Source of the DNA: Chryseobacterium sp. ISL-80
Lineage (GTDB): Bacteria; Bacillota; Bacilli; Bacillales; Cytobacillaceae
Reading direction: 5' to 3'
DNA: 64,000 nucleotides
Assembly: GCA_018613055.1 (NCBI GenBank)
Contig: JAGGQZ010000026.1
Coordinates: 48,971 to 112,970, forward strand
Shown here: positions 17,791 to 26,298 of the stretch, piece by piece
How the letters are laid out: the number at the start of each line of letters is the position of its first letter
Numbering within the stretch: position 1 is the first letter of the stretch
Translations under genes and position numbers: made by a program
Notes under the pieces: generated by a model
What the model was told of the DNA's origin: nothing
Database searches by the model: none
Seen by the model: the letters and a program-made list of their open reading frames with translations, nothing else

Positions 17791-17824
17791 AAAAATAAAG
17801 GCCGTCCCTCAATTAAAGGACGGC
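17791..17824 (-). terminator. Terminator of the aldehyde dehydrogenase gene
   Basis: GCCGTCC and GGACGGC arms followed on the minus strand by CTTTATTTTTG. Confidence 0.82.
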
Positions 17825-17830
17825 TGACAT

Positions 17831-19384
17831 TTATTTATTGCTTCTTAAAAGTGAGACATAATTCTTTGCGAAGGTGACCCAATCTCTTTTCTCGGAAAAA
17901 TAGCTCTTGAACAAGTCCAGGAATAATGGATACTTTCCTTTATAGGGATACCATTGAATCTCTGATTGCATGAAACCCTGGTCCTCCATTATCGCTTTTT
18001 CATGGCAAAAAATCCTCAACCCTGCTTCGGAATGATAGCGCCCAATGCCACTTTCCTTTGCACCGCCGAACGGGAGACCATGATTGGCGACAGTGATGAT
18101 GACGTCATTGATGACGACAGCTCCGGACACCAGGCGGGACGCAACACGGCGTGCCTTTTCCTTGTCCTTTGTCCATACGCTTGCATTTAACCCATAAGCT
18201 GTGCCATTCGCATAGACAATGGCCTCTCCTTCGGTATCGAATGGAACCACTGGAAGCAACGGTCCGAAAGTCTCATCCTGGATGATTTTCATATCCTGTT
18301 CAACATCCGTAACAACCGTTGGCGGCAGGTACATGCCTTCCTTCCACTCCTCAGGTTTAAGCCCTGTCACCAATTTCGCTCCGCGCAGAAGCGCTTCCTC
18401 CAGCTGCTCCCTAACCACGTTCTTCTGGGCTGGAAAGGTCATGGAACCTACATCTGCATCGATGTCATCCCCCTGCCTGAGTGATTGCACTTCACCCTTC
18501 AATTTCTCAAGGAAGTCTCCATATACTGTCCGTTCAACATACAGGCGCTCAGCACTCATGCAAACCTGGCCGCTGTTCGTAAAAGCACCCCAGACAGCAG
18601 CCTTCGCTGCCCGATCCAGGTTGGCATCGCCGAAAACGATCATCGGGTCCTTCCCGCCCAGTTCAAGGGTAGTCGGGATTAGATCTTTTGCTGCCTGCTG
18701 CTGAATGATCTTGCCGGTGCGTACAGAGCCTGTGAAAAAGATATAATCAGGCTTGCCGGCCGTGAAGGCGGCGCCAACTTCTTTTCCTCCGTGGGCCACC
18801 TGTATGGTCCCATCAGGGAATCCCGAACGCTTGAACAGCTCTTCGATACATTTTCCGACTAGCGGGGTTACCTCTGACGGCTTTAAAATAACAGAGTTTC
18901 CTCCTGCCAGGGCGCTAATCATCGGAACCATCGCCAGCTGAAGAGGATAATTCCAGGGGGAGATCACCAGAACCACCCCACGAGGCATATATTCTATGAA
19001 TGATTTCTTGCCGAACAGCAGTAATGGCGTTTTTGCTTTTTGCGTGCCTAGGACCTTTTCAGCATGCCTGATGATGTGGTCGATCGCATCAAGTGTTGGC
19101 ATAATGTCAGCCACAATTGCTTCGGTCAACACCTTCCCTGTATCATCAGAAATGACCCTCGCAATCTCGTCCATCTCATCCACCATTAACTGTTTGAGCT
19201 TTCTTAAGTAACCCATCCGCTGAGCGATTGGCAAAGTACTCCAACTGGCGAAGGCCTTCCTGCCCCGCTCATAAAAGTAAGGCATTTCATGGACAGGCGT
19301 CTCTTCCATTTCAGCGATTATTTTTCCTGTAGCCGGTGCGACAACAGGCATTCTCCGTATATCTTCAACTGAATGCACATTCAT
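17831..19384 (-). CDS. Aldehyde dehydrogenase family protein
   Basis: 517 residues, full-length NAD(P)-dependent ALDH. Visible: ISPWNYPLQLAM, NSVILKPSEVTP, FFTGSVRTGK (cofactor loop), general base E241 in LELGGKDP and nucleophile C275 in GQVCMSAERLYV. It oxidises an aldehyde to its acid. The C-terminal end carries about 40 extra residues (LFLDLFKSYFSEKRDWVTFA), amphipathic and possibly membrane-associated as in long-chain ALDHs. It lies 25 bp downstream of the SDR gene and is probably co-transcribed. Pairing with an acyl-reductase-like SDR suggests fatty aldehyde metabolism (inference). Confidence 0.88.
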   Translation of the reverse strand: MNVHSVEDIRRMPVVAPATGKIIAEMEETPVHEMPYFYERGRKAFASWSTLPIAQRMGYLRKLKQLMVDEMDEIARVISDDTGKVLTEAIVADIMPTLDAIDHIIRHAEKVLGTQKAKTPLLLFGKKSFIEYMPRGVVLVISPWNYPLQLAMVPMISALAGGNSVILKPSEVTPLVGKCIEELFKRSGFPDGTIQVAHGGKEVGAAFTAGKPDYIFFTGSVRTGKIIQQQAAKDLIPTTLELGGKDPMIVFGDANLDRAAKAAVWGAFTNSGQVCMSAERLYVERTVYGDFLEKLKGEVQSLRQGDDIDADVGSMTFPAQKNVVREQLEEALLRGAKLVTGLKPEEWKEGMYLPPTVVTDVEQDMKIIQDETFGPLLPVVPFDTEGEAIVYANGTAYGLNASVWTKDKEKARRVASRLVSGAVVINDVIITVANHGLPFGGAKESGIGRYHSEAGLRIFCHEKAIMEDQGFMQSEIQWYPYKGKYPLFLDLFKSYFSEKRDWVTFAKNYVSLLRSNK

Positions 19385-19409
19385 TCACCTGCCTATACTG
19401 ATCAAGTAT

Positions 19410-20507
19410 TTATATTATGTTTATTTGATAATGCGGCTTATGCTTATTCTCGCGGTAAAAGGCTGCCATTGAAGCAATCCCATCCCTGAAATCAGGACAT
19501 ACAATCCCTGAGTCTTTCAAATCGTCCTGGGCCTGCGAAGAGTCAAAACGGCCTTTCCACGTAAAATAATCAAGCGCTTCCTTTTCAACACCAAGATACC
19601 TTCTCAAGCCCCTGAACTGAAGCCCTGCCTTAGCCAGGGATAAAGGCACCGAACCCACTGGCTGCTTCTTCAACAATTCAAACATCATCATTTCATACAG
19701 CTCTGAGACTTTGTAAGGTTTCGGGTCAGTTAGATGATACGTCTTGCCTGACCCAATTTCTGCAAATGTCAAATAGGTGGTCGCTTCAATAATATAATCC
19801 ACGGGAACGAGATTGACAACAGTTTCGCCCGTGCCAAGCTTTGGCAAGAAAGGCATGAAACCAAGCCGGTCGATAAAATTCATGATAAAATATGGGCCAT
19901 CAAATTTAATGGTTTCCCCCGTTTTCGAATGGCCTTTCACGATTCCCGGCCTGATAATGGTGACCGGAATCTCCGACTTAAGAGAGTCTACCAAGACTTC
20001 AGCTTCATATTTAGTCTCCTCATAGAAGTTTTTGAAGCCGGGTGGCTTGATTAATTCGTCTTCATAAAGGATTCCCTCTCGTTTACCGGCAACATATGCT
20101 GTGCTGAAATACGTATAGCGTTGAATATTTTTTAATCTTTTTGCCCATTCATTCACATTCCTGGTCCCTTCAACATTCACCCGGTAGGCGATGTCCTTAG
20201 GAACTGCCAGGTCATATATGGCTGCAAGGTGGAACACATGGGTAACGTTCTTCTCAAGCTGATCAGCCTTTACCGGAGATATATCCAGACCGGAAACCGT
20301 TATGTCACCTGTTAAAATCTCAAATCGACTTTCATCAAGGTTAAAGTCCTTAACAATTGCAGCCCTCTCAGCCTCTGCCTTTTCAGCCATAGCAGGCAAT
20401 ACGAGGACATAAACCGTCCCTTTCCCTTCATTCCTCCGTAATACTTCCCTGATCAATTGATTGCTGATGAATCCTGGAAAGCCAGTGAAAAAATATCCGT
20501 ATTCCAT
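19410..20507 (-). CDS. Extended SDR, thioester/fatty-acyl reductase-like (NAD-binding 4)
   Basis: 365 residues. The Rossmann motif FTGFPGFISNQLIREVL, NVTHVFHLAAIYDLAVP, the serine in YFSTAYVAGKR and YxxxK in FYEETKYEAE place it with extended SDRs related to the reductase domain of fatty acyl-CoA and carrier-protein reductases. The C-terminal region (LSLAKAGLQFRGLRRYLG) resembles the sterile-type domain. Start ATG 20507 follows AGGAGG. Predicted to reduce an activated acyl group or aldehyde; the downstream ALDH could act on the same aldehyde. A promoter with a palindrome in its spacer lies just upstream. Confidence 0.82.
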   Translation of the reverse strand: MEYGYFFTGFPGFISNQLIREVLRRNEGKGTVYVLVLPAMAEKAEAERAAIVKDFNLDESRFEILTGDITVSGLDISPVKADQLEKNVTHVFHLAAIYDLAVPKDIAYRVNVEGTRNVNEWAKRLKNIQRYTYFSTAYVAGKREGILYEDELIKPPGFKNFYEETKYEAEVLVDSLKSEIPVTIIRPGIVKGHSKTGETIKFDGPYFIMNFIDRLGFMPFLPKLGTGETVVNLVPVDYIIEATTYLTFAEIGSGKTYHLTDPKPYKVSELYEMMMFELLKKQPVGSVPLSLAKAGLQFRGLRRYLGVEKEALDYFTWKGRFDSSQAQDDLKDSGIVCPDFRDGIASMAAFYRENKHKPHYQINII

Positions 20508-20538
20508 GGACGTCCTCCTAAACACAGTAATTAGCTAT

Positions 20539-20567
20539 ATTTTATCGATAAGCGCTTATATCCGCAA
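20539..20567 (-). promoter_or_regulatory. SigA-type promoter with a palindromic operator in its spacer (SDR-ALDH operon)
   Basis: -35 TTGCGG (20562-20567) and -10 TAAAAT (20539-20544) with a 17-bp spacer. The spacer contains the perfect 12-bp palindrome ATAAGCGCTTAT (20548-20559). A bound repressor would block polymerase; the repressor is unknown. Confidence 0.6.
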
Positions 20568-20655
20568 TCACTTTGCTGACTATTCTGAAAAATACGATGA
20601 ATAACGGGTATGATTCTTGATTGAAGTCCCTCGTTTATCGTGATGTTCTATTCCA

Positions 20656-20690
20656 TAAAAAAATGCCCGGCTATTTCCAGCCAGGCATCA
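20656..20690 (-). terminator. Terminator of the RND exporter gene
   Basis: ATGCCTGGCT and AGCCGGGCAT arms with seven T on the minus strand, 5 bp beyond the stop. Confidence 0.9.
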
Positions 20691-20694
20691 CGTA

Positions 20695-23600
20695 TTATCT
20701 TCTTCTTCTAAAATCTTGAGTTGAATCTTCTTCCTTTATGTGTTGGAGAAGTTCTTCCAGCATACCTGCCATCTCTTCCTTTGAGTATTTCCCTTTCTGG
20801 AAGGATTTTGTCTGCTGTTCGACTCCTGTTTCATATTCTGAATCTGTATGCTCTTTCAGCAGATAGGCTGGTACAAGATGGCCATCTGGTGTTGCATACA
20901 TTTTATTCCTTCTGCGATAGTCCCTGTCGAAAAAGCTGTAGACCACCGGAATGACGAAGAGTGTCAGGAGCGTACTGCTGATCAACCCGCCAATAACGGT
21001 TATCCCCATTGGCTGATTGATTTCGGTTCCTTCGCCGATTCCGAGTGCGAGCGGAATCAACCCAAGAATCGTAGTTAAAGCGGTCATCAGGATTGGGCGT
21101 GCCCGGTCTTTTACCGAGAGAACAATCGCCTCATGCGGATTCAGGCCGCGCTCTTTCTTCTGATTGATGTAATCGACAATCACAATCGCGTTGTTCACTA
21201 CAATCCCTGCGAGGACAATGATCCCTATAATGACCGTTAGGCTCACTGGAGTTTGCGTTGCGGTCAATGCAATGGCAACCCCAATCACCATCAGCGGCAC
21301 AGTGAACATGATGACAAATGGATACTTCAGGGATTCGAACTGGGCAGCCATGACAAGATAAATCAGGATGATTGCGAGAACGAAAGCAAGCAGCAAGTCA
21401 TCAATGGAAGATTCGAGAAGTTCTCTGTCCCCACTGAAAACAATCTCGGTTTCATCAGGCAAATCAAGCTCTTCTATCTTTTTATCCACTTGCTTGGACA
21501 TATCTCCAAGGTTAGTTGAAGACTTGTACTTCATTGTGAATTCAACTGCACCCTGCTGGTTGATTCTCTGGATTTTAACAGGACCGCTGCCAGTTTCTAT
21601 ATTGGCAATCTGGCCAAGTGAAACATAGTTGCCATCAGGCTTCTTAATCAGCAGTTTTTTTAGATTATCGATATTCTGGGTTACATCGCTGTCATATTCC
21701 ACATAGACACCGAGAATCTCTTCATCCTCCCCAGGCATTTGGGTCGCCATATCCCCTCTTGTCACATTGTTTACAACCATCGCTACTTGCGCAGGTGCCA
21801 GACCCTGTGCGAGCGCCTTTTCCCTGTCAACTGTGATTTGGACTTCTTCGACTGTGTCATTTTGGCTCGTTGTCAATTCATTGACATCGTCAAAGTCCTT
21901 CAGGGAATTATATATTTTTTCAACCGATTCATTCAGCCTTTTTTCACTGGAATCACGAACATTGAATGTAAGTGTGTTCGGAGCTGAACCTGATGTGGAC
22001 TGGAGATTGAAACTCAGCTCAGCACTGCTGTTTGCCTCAGCTGCAGCTTGCTCAAGTTCCTTTTTCACATCATCAACAAATTGGAAGGTACTGACCTCCC
22101 TTTCCTCCAGCTCATCCATTTTCACATACAATTCTCCGATGTTTGCATTCGTTGTGCCTCTGAACGAGGCCTCCTGGGTTGTTCCAACCAGACTTACGTA
22201 GACATCAACATCTTCTTCATCTTTCAACTTATCTTCCAGTGCTGCCAGAACCTTTTCCGTCTCTGTCAATGCTGACCCATTTTCAAGGTTTACCCTGATG
22301 CTGAAGAAGCCTTCATCCGTCGGCGGGATAAATTGCGTACCGACCGTCGTCACTCCATAAGCGCCTCCGGCCAGCATCAGCAGTGTGATCAGAATGACAG
22401 CAAAACGATGCCGCAGAGCCCATCTGATCGATTTCTCCAGTCCTCTCATCGAGCCGGAGCGCTGCCTTCTCGCTTCGATGTTTTTCTTAGGCGCCTTCAG
22501 CAGTCTGCTTGCGAGCATCGGGACAACTGTCAACGCGACCACCAATGAAGCAAACAGACTGAATGAGATCGTCAATGCAAATTCTGTGAACAGTTCCCCT
22601 ATGATTCCGGAAATGAATACAACCGGTAAAAACACGGCTACTGTCGTCAAAGTCGAAGCAGTAATGGCAGCGCCGACTTCCCTGGAACCATCCCTGGCTG
22701 CGGTTTTCGGATCCTTGCCCATCGACAGATGCCGGTAAATATTTTCAATGACAACAATGGCATTATCCACGAGCATCCCAATCCCGAGAGCCAGGCCGCC
22801 GAGCGTCATGATATTCAAAGTAAAGTCAGCGAAAAACATCAATACGAACGTAAAAATTACGGAATAAGGAATGGCAATCCCGATGATGAGCGGACTCTTC
22901 ACATTTCTCAGGAAGAAGAACAGCACCAGCATCGCCAAGAGTCCCCCGACAATAAGCGAGTTTGAAATATTGCCGATCGCAAGTTTTATATAATCGCCCT
23001 GGTCAAAGAGTACATCGGACTTGATTCCAGCGTATTTATCTTTCTCAAGCAAAGTTTCCAGCTCATCAAGGAACGCTTTTGATACTGCTGCCGTATTCGC
23101 ATCAGACTGCTGAAGGACACTCAGCAGCACTGACGGGGTCTGATTCGTCCTTGTGATTGTCCGGTCATCCTGTTTTTGCAGTTCGACGTTCCCGACATCC
23201 GCCAGTTTGACCTTCTGTTTCGTCACCGGATTGGTGAACACCGTCAGATTCTTCAATGTATCCAGTGAATCCAGAGTACTGATGATCCTCGTGGTCAGTT
23301 CTTTGCCTTCAGTCAATATCGTGTCACCCGGCATCGAGACATCATTCGCCCTGATCAGATCAACAATATCCGACTGACTCAGTTTATAATCTCTCAACTT
23401 TTCCTGGTCCAGTTCCACCCTCACTTCACGGACAGATGTCCCTGATAAGTTGATGCTGGCGACCCCTTCGACCTTGGTTAGTTCCAGTTCAAGCTCTTCA
23501 GCAAGTTCCCTTAGCGCGGATTCATCCTTTCCAGAGCTAAGCGATAGCTGGATGATCGGGAATTGAGACGGGTCAAACTTCATGAACCTCGGCTTATTCG

Positions 23601-23961
23601 CATCGTCCGGAATAGGCGTCATATCCAGTCTTTGAATGACTTCATCCTGGATATCATCTATATTGGTTGTCCATGAAAACTGCATCAGGATCAGGTTTGC
23701 ACCCTCCTGCGAAGTCGATGTCATCGTCTTGATTCCCGGCAGTGTCGCCAGATTTGCTTCCAGAGGCTTTGTCACCTTCTCCATAACCTCTTCAGGACTT
23801 GCTCCCTCATAATTGGTCACGACCACGCCAACAGGCGGATTTATATCCGGAATGAGTTTCAATGGAATCCTCATCAATGAAACCACCCCGAGAATCAAGA
23901 CCAAAAACATCGTAACCAATGTAAAAACAGGTCTCCTGATCGAAAAATTGCTGATTTTCAT
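20695..23961 (-). CDS. swrC: RND-family efflux transporter, AcrB/SwrC-like
   Basis: 1088 residues, a full two-half RND protein: TM1 near the N-terminus (RPVFTLVTMFLVLILGVVSL), two large extracytoplasmic loops, LGGLALGIGMLVDNAIVVIE (TM4 proton-relay region with Asp) and the matching AGIVVNNAIVIVDYINQKKE in the second half. In B. subtilis the homologue SwrC exports surfactin and protects against lipids. Gram-positive forms work without a TolC. The C-terminal cytosolic tail of about 75 charged residues (SFQKGKYSKEEMAGMLEELL) ends in FRRRR. Single gene with an AAAGGAG site; no membrane-fusion partner or regulator adjacent. Confidence 0.9.
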   Translation of the reverse strand: MKISNFSIRRPVFTLVTMFLVLILGVVSLMRIPLKLIPDINPPVGVVVTNYEGASPEEVMEKVTKPLEANLATLPGIKTMTSTSQEGANLILMQFSWTTNIDDIQDEVIQRLDMTPIPDDANKPRFMKFDPSQFPIIQLSLSSGKDESALRELAEELELELTKVEGVASINLSGTSVREVRVELDQEKLRDYKLSQSDIVDLIRANDVSMPGDTILTEGKELTTRIISTLDSLDTLKNLTVFTNPVTKQKVKLADVGNVELQKQDDRTITRTNQTPSVLLSVLQQSDANTAAVSKAFLDELETLLEKDKYAGIKSDVLFDQGDYIKLAIGNISNSLIVGGLLAMLVLFFFLRNVKSPLIIGIAIPYSVIFTFVLMFFADFTLNIMTLGGLALGIGMLVDNAIVVIENIYRHLSMGKDPKTAARDGSREVGAAITASTLTTVAVFLPVVFISGIIGELFTEFALTISFSLFASLVVALTVVPMLASRLLKAPKKNIEARRQRSGSMRGLEKSIRWALRHRFAVILITLLMLAGGAYGVTTVGTQFIPPTDEGFFSIRVNLENGSALTETEKVLAALEDKLKDEEDVDVYVSLVGTTQEASFRGTTNANIGELYVKMDELEEREVSTFQFVDDVKKELEQAAAEANSSAELSFNLQSTSGSAPNTLTFNVRDSSEKRLNESVEKIYNSLKDFDDVNELTTSQNDTVEEVQITVDREKALAQGLAPAQVAMVVNNVTRGDMATQMPGEDEEILGVYVEYDSDVTQNIDNLKKLLIKKPDGNYVSLGQIANIETGSGPVKIQRINQQGAVEFTMKYKSSTNLGDMSKQVDKKIEELDLPDETEIVFSGDRELLESSIDDLLLAFVLAIILIYLVMAAQFESLKYPFVIMFTVPLMVIGVAIALTATQTPVSLTVIIGIIVLAGIVVNNAIVIVDYINQKKERGLNPHEAIVLSVKDRARPILMTALTTILGLIPLALGIGEGTEINQPMGITVIGGLISSTLLTLFVIPVVYSFFDRDYRRRNKMYATPDGHLVPAYLLKEHTDSEYETGVEQQTKSFQKGKYSKEEMAGMLEELLQHIKEEDSTQDFRRRR

Positions 23962-24199
23962 ACGCTAACTCCTTTCGGCGGTAAACCTTATGACTGACCG
24001 GACGTTTTTTAAAAGATACCATTCTAAATATAGTGAAGCATCAAGGATAATTCAACTATCAAATATGCAATGTTTAAGAACAATTTTTAACATACCCTCC
24101 ATTTTAAATGAAGCAACGGATTTATGAAAATTTAAGACACTGACTGTGCCTAGTTTTATCATTAGGGATGTGCCCCAACTTGATCGTTTTTTTGGGTTA

Positions 24200-24475
24200 T
24201 GGGTACATAATTGAAGTTTATGTTACCCAATTCCTCCGTTCCTCTGAGTTTCGGGCACATATTCGGGGTTTATGTTACCCAATTCTTCTCTTCCACGGAG
24301 TTTGGGGCACATGTTCGGGGTTTATGTGACCCAAATTCTCTGTTCCTCTGAGTTTCGGGCACATAATTAGGTTTTATATTACCCAAATCTCCTGTTCTCT
24401 CGGGTTTCGGGCACATAATTAGGTTTTATATTACCCAAATCTCCTGTTCTCTCGGGTTTCGGGCACATACTTACC
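24200..24475. repeat. 52-bp tandem repeat array, about 5 units
   Basis: Units repeat with exact 52-bp spacing: ACAT occurs at 24205, 24257, 24309, 24361, 24413 and 24465. The last two full copies are almost identical, earlier ones diverged. Each unit holds a dyad, GGGTACATAA / TTTATGTTACCC in the first copy, plus a CTC-GGGTTTC-type spacer. It fills the gap between swrC and nhaC and runs into the nhaC terminator. Confidence 0.92.
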
Positions 24476-24510
24476 CAAAAAAAGAACGCGGTAGCCTAAG
24501 CCACCGCGTT
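24476..24510 (-). terminator. Terminator of the nhaC-family gene
   Basis: AACGCGGT and ACCGCGTT arms with a seven-T run on the minus strand; the stem overlaps the stop codon. Confidence 0.85.
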
Positions 24511-25893
24511 TTTCCCAGTTTTTGATAATGTTATGCCGGTGAAGCCTGCTGCAAGGGTCAATACCGGTGAAAGCAGGCAAAAGAATGCAAATGGGACATA
24601 TTCCATTGTGCTGACTCCGAGGACGCTGCTGAGGAAAACACCGCACACACTCCATGGGACAAGCGGATTGGTAACTGTTCCTGCATCCTCGAGGACCCGG
24701 GACAGGTTTTTCGCGTGGAGCCCGGCTTTTTCAAAATGGTCTGCGAATGTATTCCCTGTCAAAAGGATCGAAAGGTATTGCTCACCGATCAGCAAGTTGA
24801 TTCCAAGAGCAGAAAGTGCTGCTGAACCAATCAGCACCGGCCCTTTTTCCAGACTGCCGGCCAGACCTTGTAATAACGCAGGCAGAACCCCTAGCTTGAA
24901 AAGCAATCCGCCCATGCTCAAGGCAAGCAGGACAAGTGTTACGGAAAAGAACATACTTTCAATTCCGCCCCTTGACAACAGTGAATCCAACTGGGCATTT
25001 CCGCTCTCAGAAACATAGCCAGAATATAAGATTCCGGGCAGCGCTTCCCACTCTTGCATTGGGACAATAAACATACTGATCACCATCGCTGCCAGAGTCC
25101 CTGCTGTAAGGGTCATAATTGATGAGACTTTTTTAATAGCCAGAACCACGATCACTGCCAGCGGAATCAAAGAGTACCAGTGTACAAGATTCATCTTCAT
25201 AAGGGTGTTCTGCAAATTCTCTAGTTGGGTGAAATCCGCTGAATGGAGCTCCGGTGATAGAAACCCAAATAAAATAAGCGAAATGAAGAACGCAGGGACC
25301 GTTGTCCAGGACATATTTTTAATATGTTCAAACAGGTCCACCTTAACAGTGGATGAAGCCAGAACCGTCGTATCTGAGAGCGGCGACATTTTATCCCCCA
25401 GGAAGGCACCCGAAATCACTGCTCCGGCTGTAATAGCCAGGGAGAAACCCAGTGCTTCACTGACTGCGATAAAAGCAACCCCGATCACAGCTGAGGTGGT
25501 CAACGAGCTGCCTATGCTCAACCCAACTATGGATGTGATGATAAAGACAATTGCGTAGAACCACTTGCCAGTCACCAGATCAAATGCAAAGAATATCAGA
25601 GTCGGAATGGTACCAGCAGCAATCCAGCTGCTGACAAGCATCCCGATGAAGAAAAATATCATTACTGCACCAAGGCCTGCCTTCGCACCCTCAACCATGC
25701 TTTTTTCAAGGTCGGCCATCTTGATTTTTTTCATTAAACCATAAATCGTCAGCGCCATGATCCCAATGATGACAGGAATATGGGGCATTAGTTCCAGCTT
25801 GATCATGCCATAGCTAATTCCTGACAAAAGCAATACTATTACTGCTGCGGCTTCGAAAGTTTTTAAGGTGATAGATTCATTTTGATGGATCAT
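24496..25893 (-). CDS. NhaC-family antiporter, probable tyrosine transporter (YheL-like)
   Basis: 465 residues, about 12 membrane segments. NhaC/arsenite-permease-type motifs: IVGLSIGSSLTTSAVIGVAF, ISGAFLGDKMSPLSDTTVLAS and LLIGEQYLSILLTGNTFAD. The family covers Na+/H+ and malate/lactate antiporters. The gene lies directly behind a T-box leader whose specifier reads UAC (Tyr), so it is probably induced by uncharged tRNA-Tyr and moves tyrosine or a precursor. As I recall, comparative T-box studies proposed this for YheL-type proteins. RBS TTGGAGG lies after the terminator/antiterminator. Transport substrate is inferred from regulation only. Confidence 0.87.
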   Translation of the reverse strand: MIHQNESITLKTFEAAAVIVLLLSGISYGMIKLELMPHIPVIIGIMALTIYGLMKKIKMADLEKSMVEGAKAGLGAVMIFFFIGMLVSSWIAAGTIPTLIFFAFDLVTGKWFYAIVFIITSIVGLSIGSSLTTSAVIGVAFIAVSEALGFSLAITAGAVISGAFLGDKMSPLSDTTVLASSTVKVDLFEHIKNMSWTTVPAFFISLILFGFLSPELHSADFTQLENLQNTLMKMNLVHWYSLIPLAVIVVLAIKKVSSIMTLTAGTLAAMVISMFIVPMQEWEALPGILYSGYVSESGNAQLDSLLSRGGIESMFFSVTLVLLALSMGGLLFKLGVLPALLQGLAGSLEKGPVLIGSAALSALGINLLIGEQYLSILLTGNTFADHFEKAGLHAKNLSRVLEDAGTVTNPLVPWSVCGVFLSSVLGVSTMEYVPFAFFCLLSPVLTLAAGFTGITLSKTGKNAVA

Positions 25894-25921
25894 GCTGATT
25901 CCTCCAATTAATCGTAAAATG

Positions 25922-26163
25922 CAAAAAACTCCTCAACGTTTAGGGACGAAGGAGCTCCGCGGTACCACCCTAATTGGCAAACAATTTGTCTACCCACTTA
26001 ATTAACAGTGCCTTCTAAGACAGGTGTATTTCGAATTTGCCACCGCCTGGATTTTCAGCTGCCATCCAGTTTCTTTTCGCTGCTCGTGGGAATTCTACTA
26101 GGGTCTGTCAGCACAATCCCTCTTTTTCACTTAAACGCTTTTATGCATAAAAGCGTTATAGAA
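25922..26163 (-). promoter_or_regulatory. T-box riboswitch (tyrosine specifier) controlling the nhaC-family gene
   Basis: The minus strand has the invariant T-box AGGGTGGTACCGCG (25958-25971), then a terminator CTCCT...AGGAG with six T (T run at 25923-25928). Upstream is a long stem I region; its 3' side has GAAA-UAC-ACC, so the specifier is UAC at 26026-26028. Uncharged tRNA-Tyr would stabilise the antiterminator and switch the gene on. Element certain, specifier likely. Confidence 0.92.
26134..26157. repeat. Perfect 24-bp palindrome at the 5' end of the T-box leader
   Basis: Two perfect 12-base arms, AACGCTTTTATG and its complement, with no loop. It lies just after the predicted start of transcription, so it could be an operator or a leader hairpin. 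Confidence 0.75.
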
Positions 26164-26199
26164 TACTATTACTATATTATGAAAGTAATAGTACGTCAA
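26164..26199 (-). promoter_or_regulatory. SigA promoter of the T-box operon with 10-bp inverted repeats
   Basis: -35 TTGACG (26194-26199), -10 TATAGT (26171-26176), spacer 17 bp. Perfect arms TACTATTACT and AGTAATAGTA (26164-26173 and 26184-26193) overlap the -10 and spacer, suggesting a repressor site besides the T-box. Confidence 0.65.
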
Positions 26200-26259
26200 G
26201 AAGAAACTGTTTGTGTGTTAGACTCGGCTCCACAAAACCTATAGGTTAAATTCCACCAT

Positions 26260-26292
26260 AAAAAAAGAGCCGGCTATTTTATGCCGACTCTC
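26260..26292 (-). terminator. Terminator of prfC
   Basis: AGAGTCGGC and GCCGGCTCT arms, then seven T on the minus strand. Confidence 0.9.
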
Positions 26293-26298
26293 GTTATC

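Noticed and set aside
18219..18704. 161-codon plus-strand open frame
   Set aside because: Antisense shadow of the aldehyde dehydrogenase gene.
24200..24475. CRISPR array
   Set aside because: Whole 52-bp unit repeats including the spacer part; no unique spacers and no cas genes. The same holds for 31254-31365 and 63896-64000.
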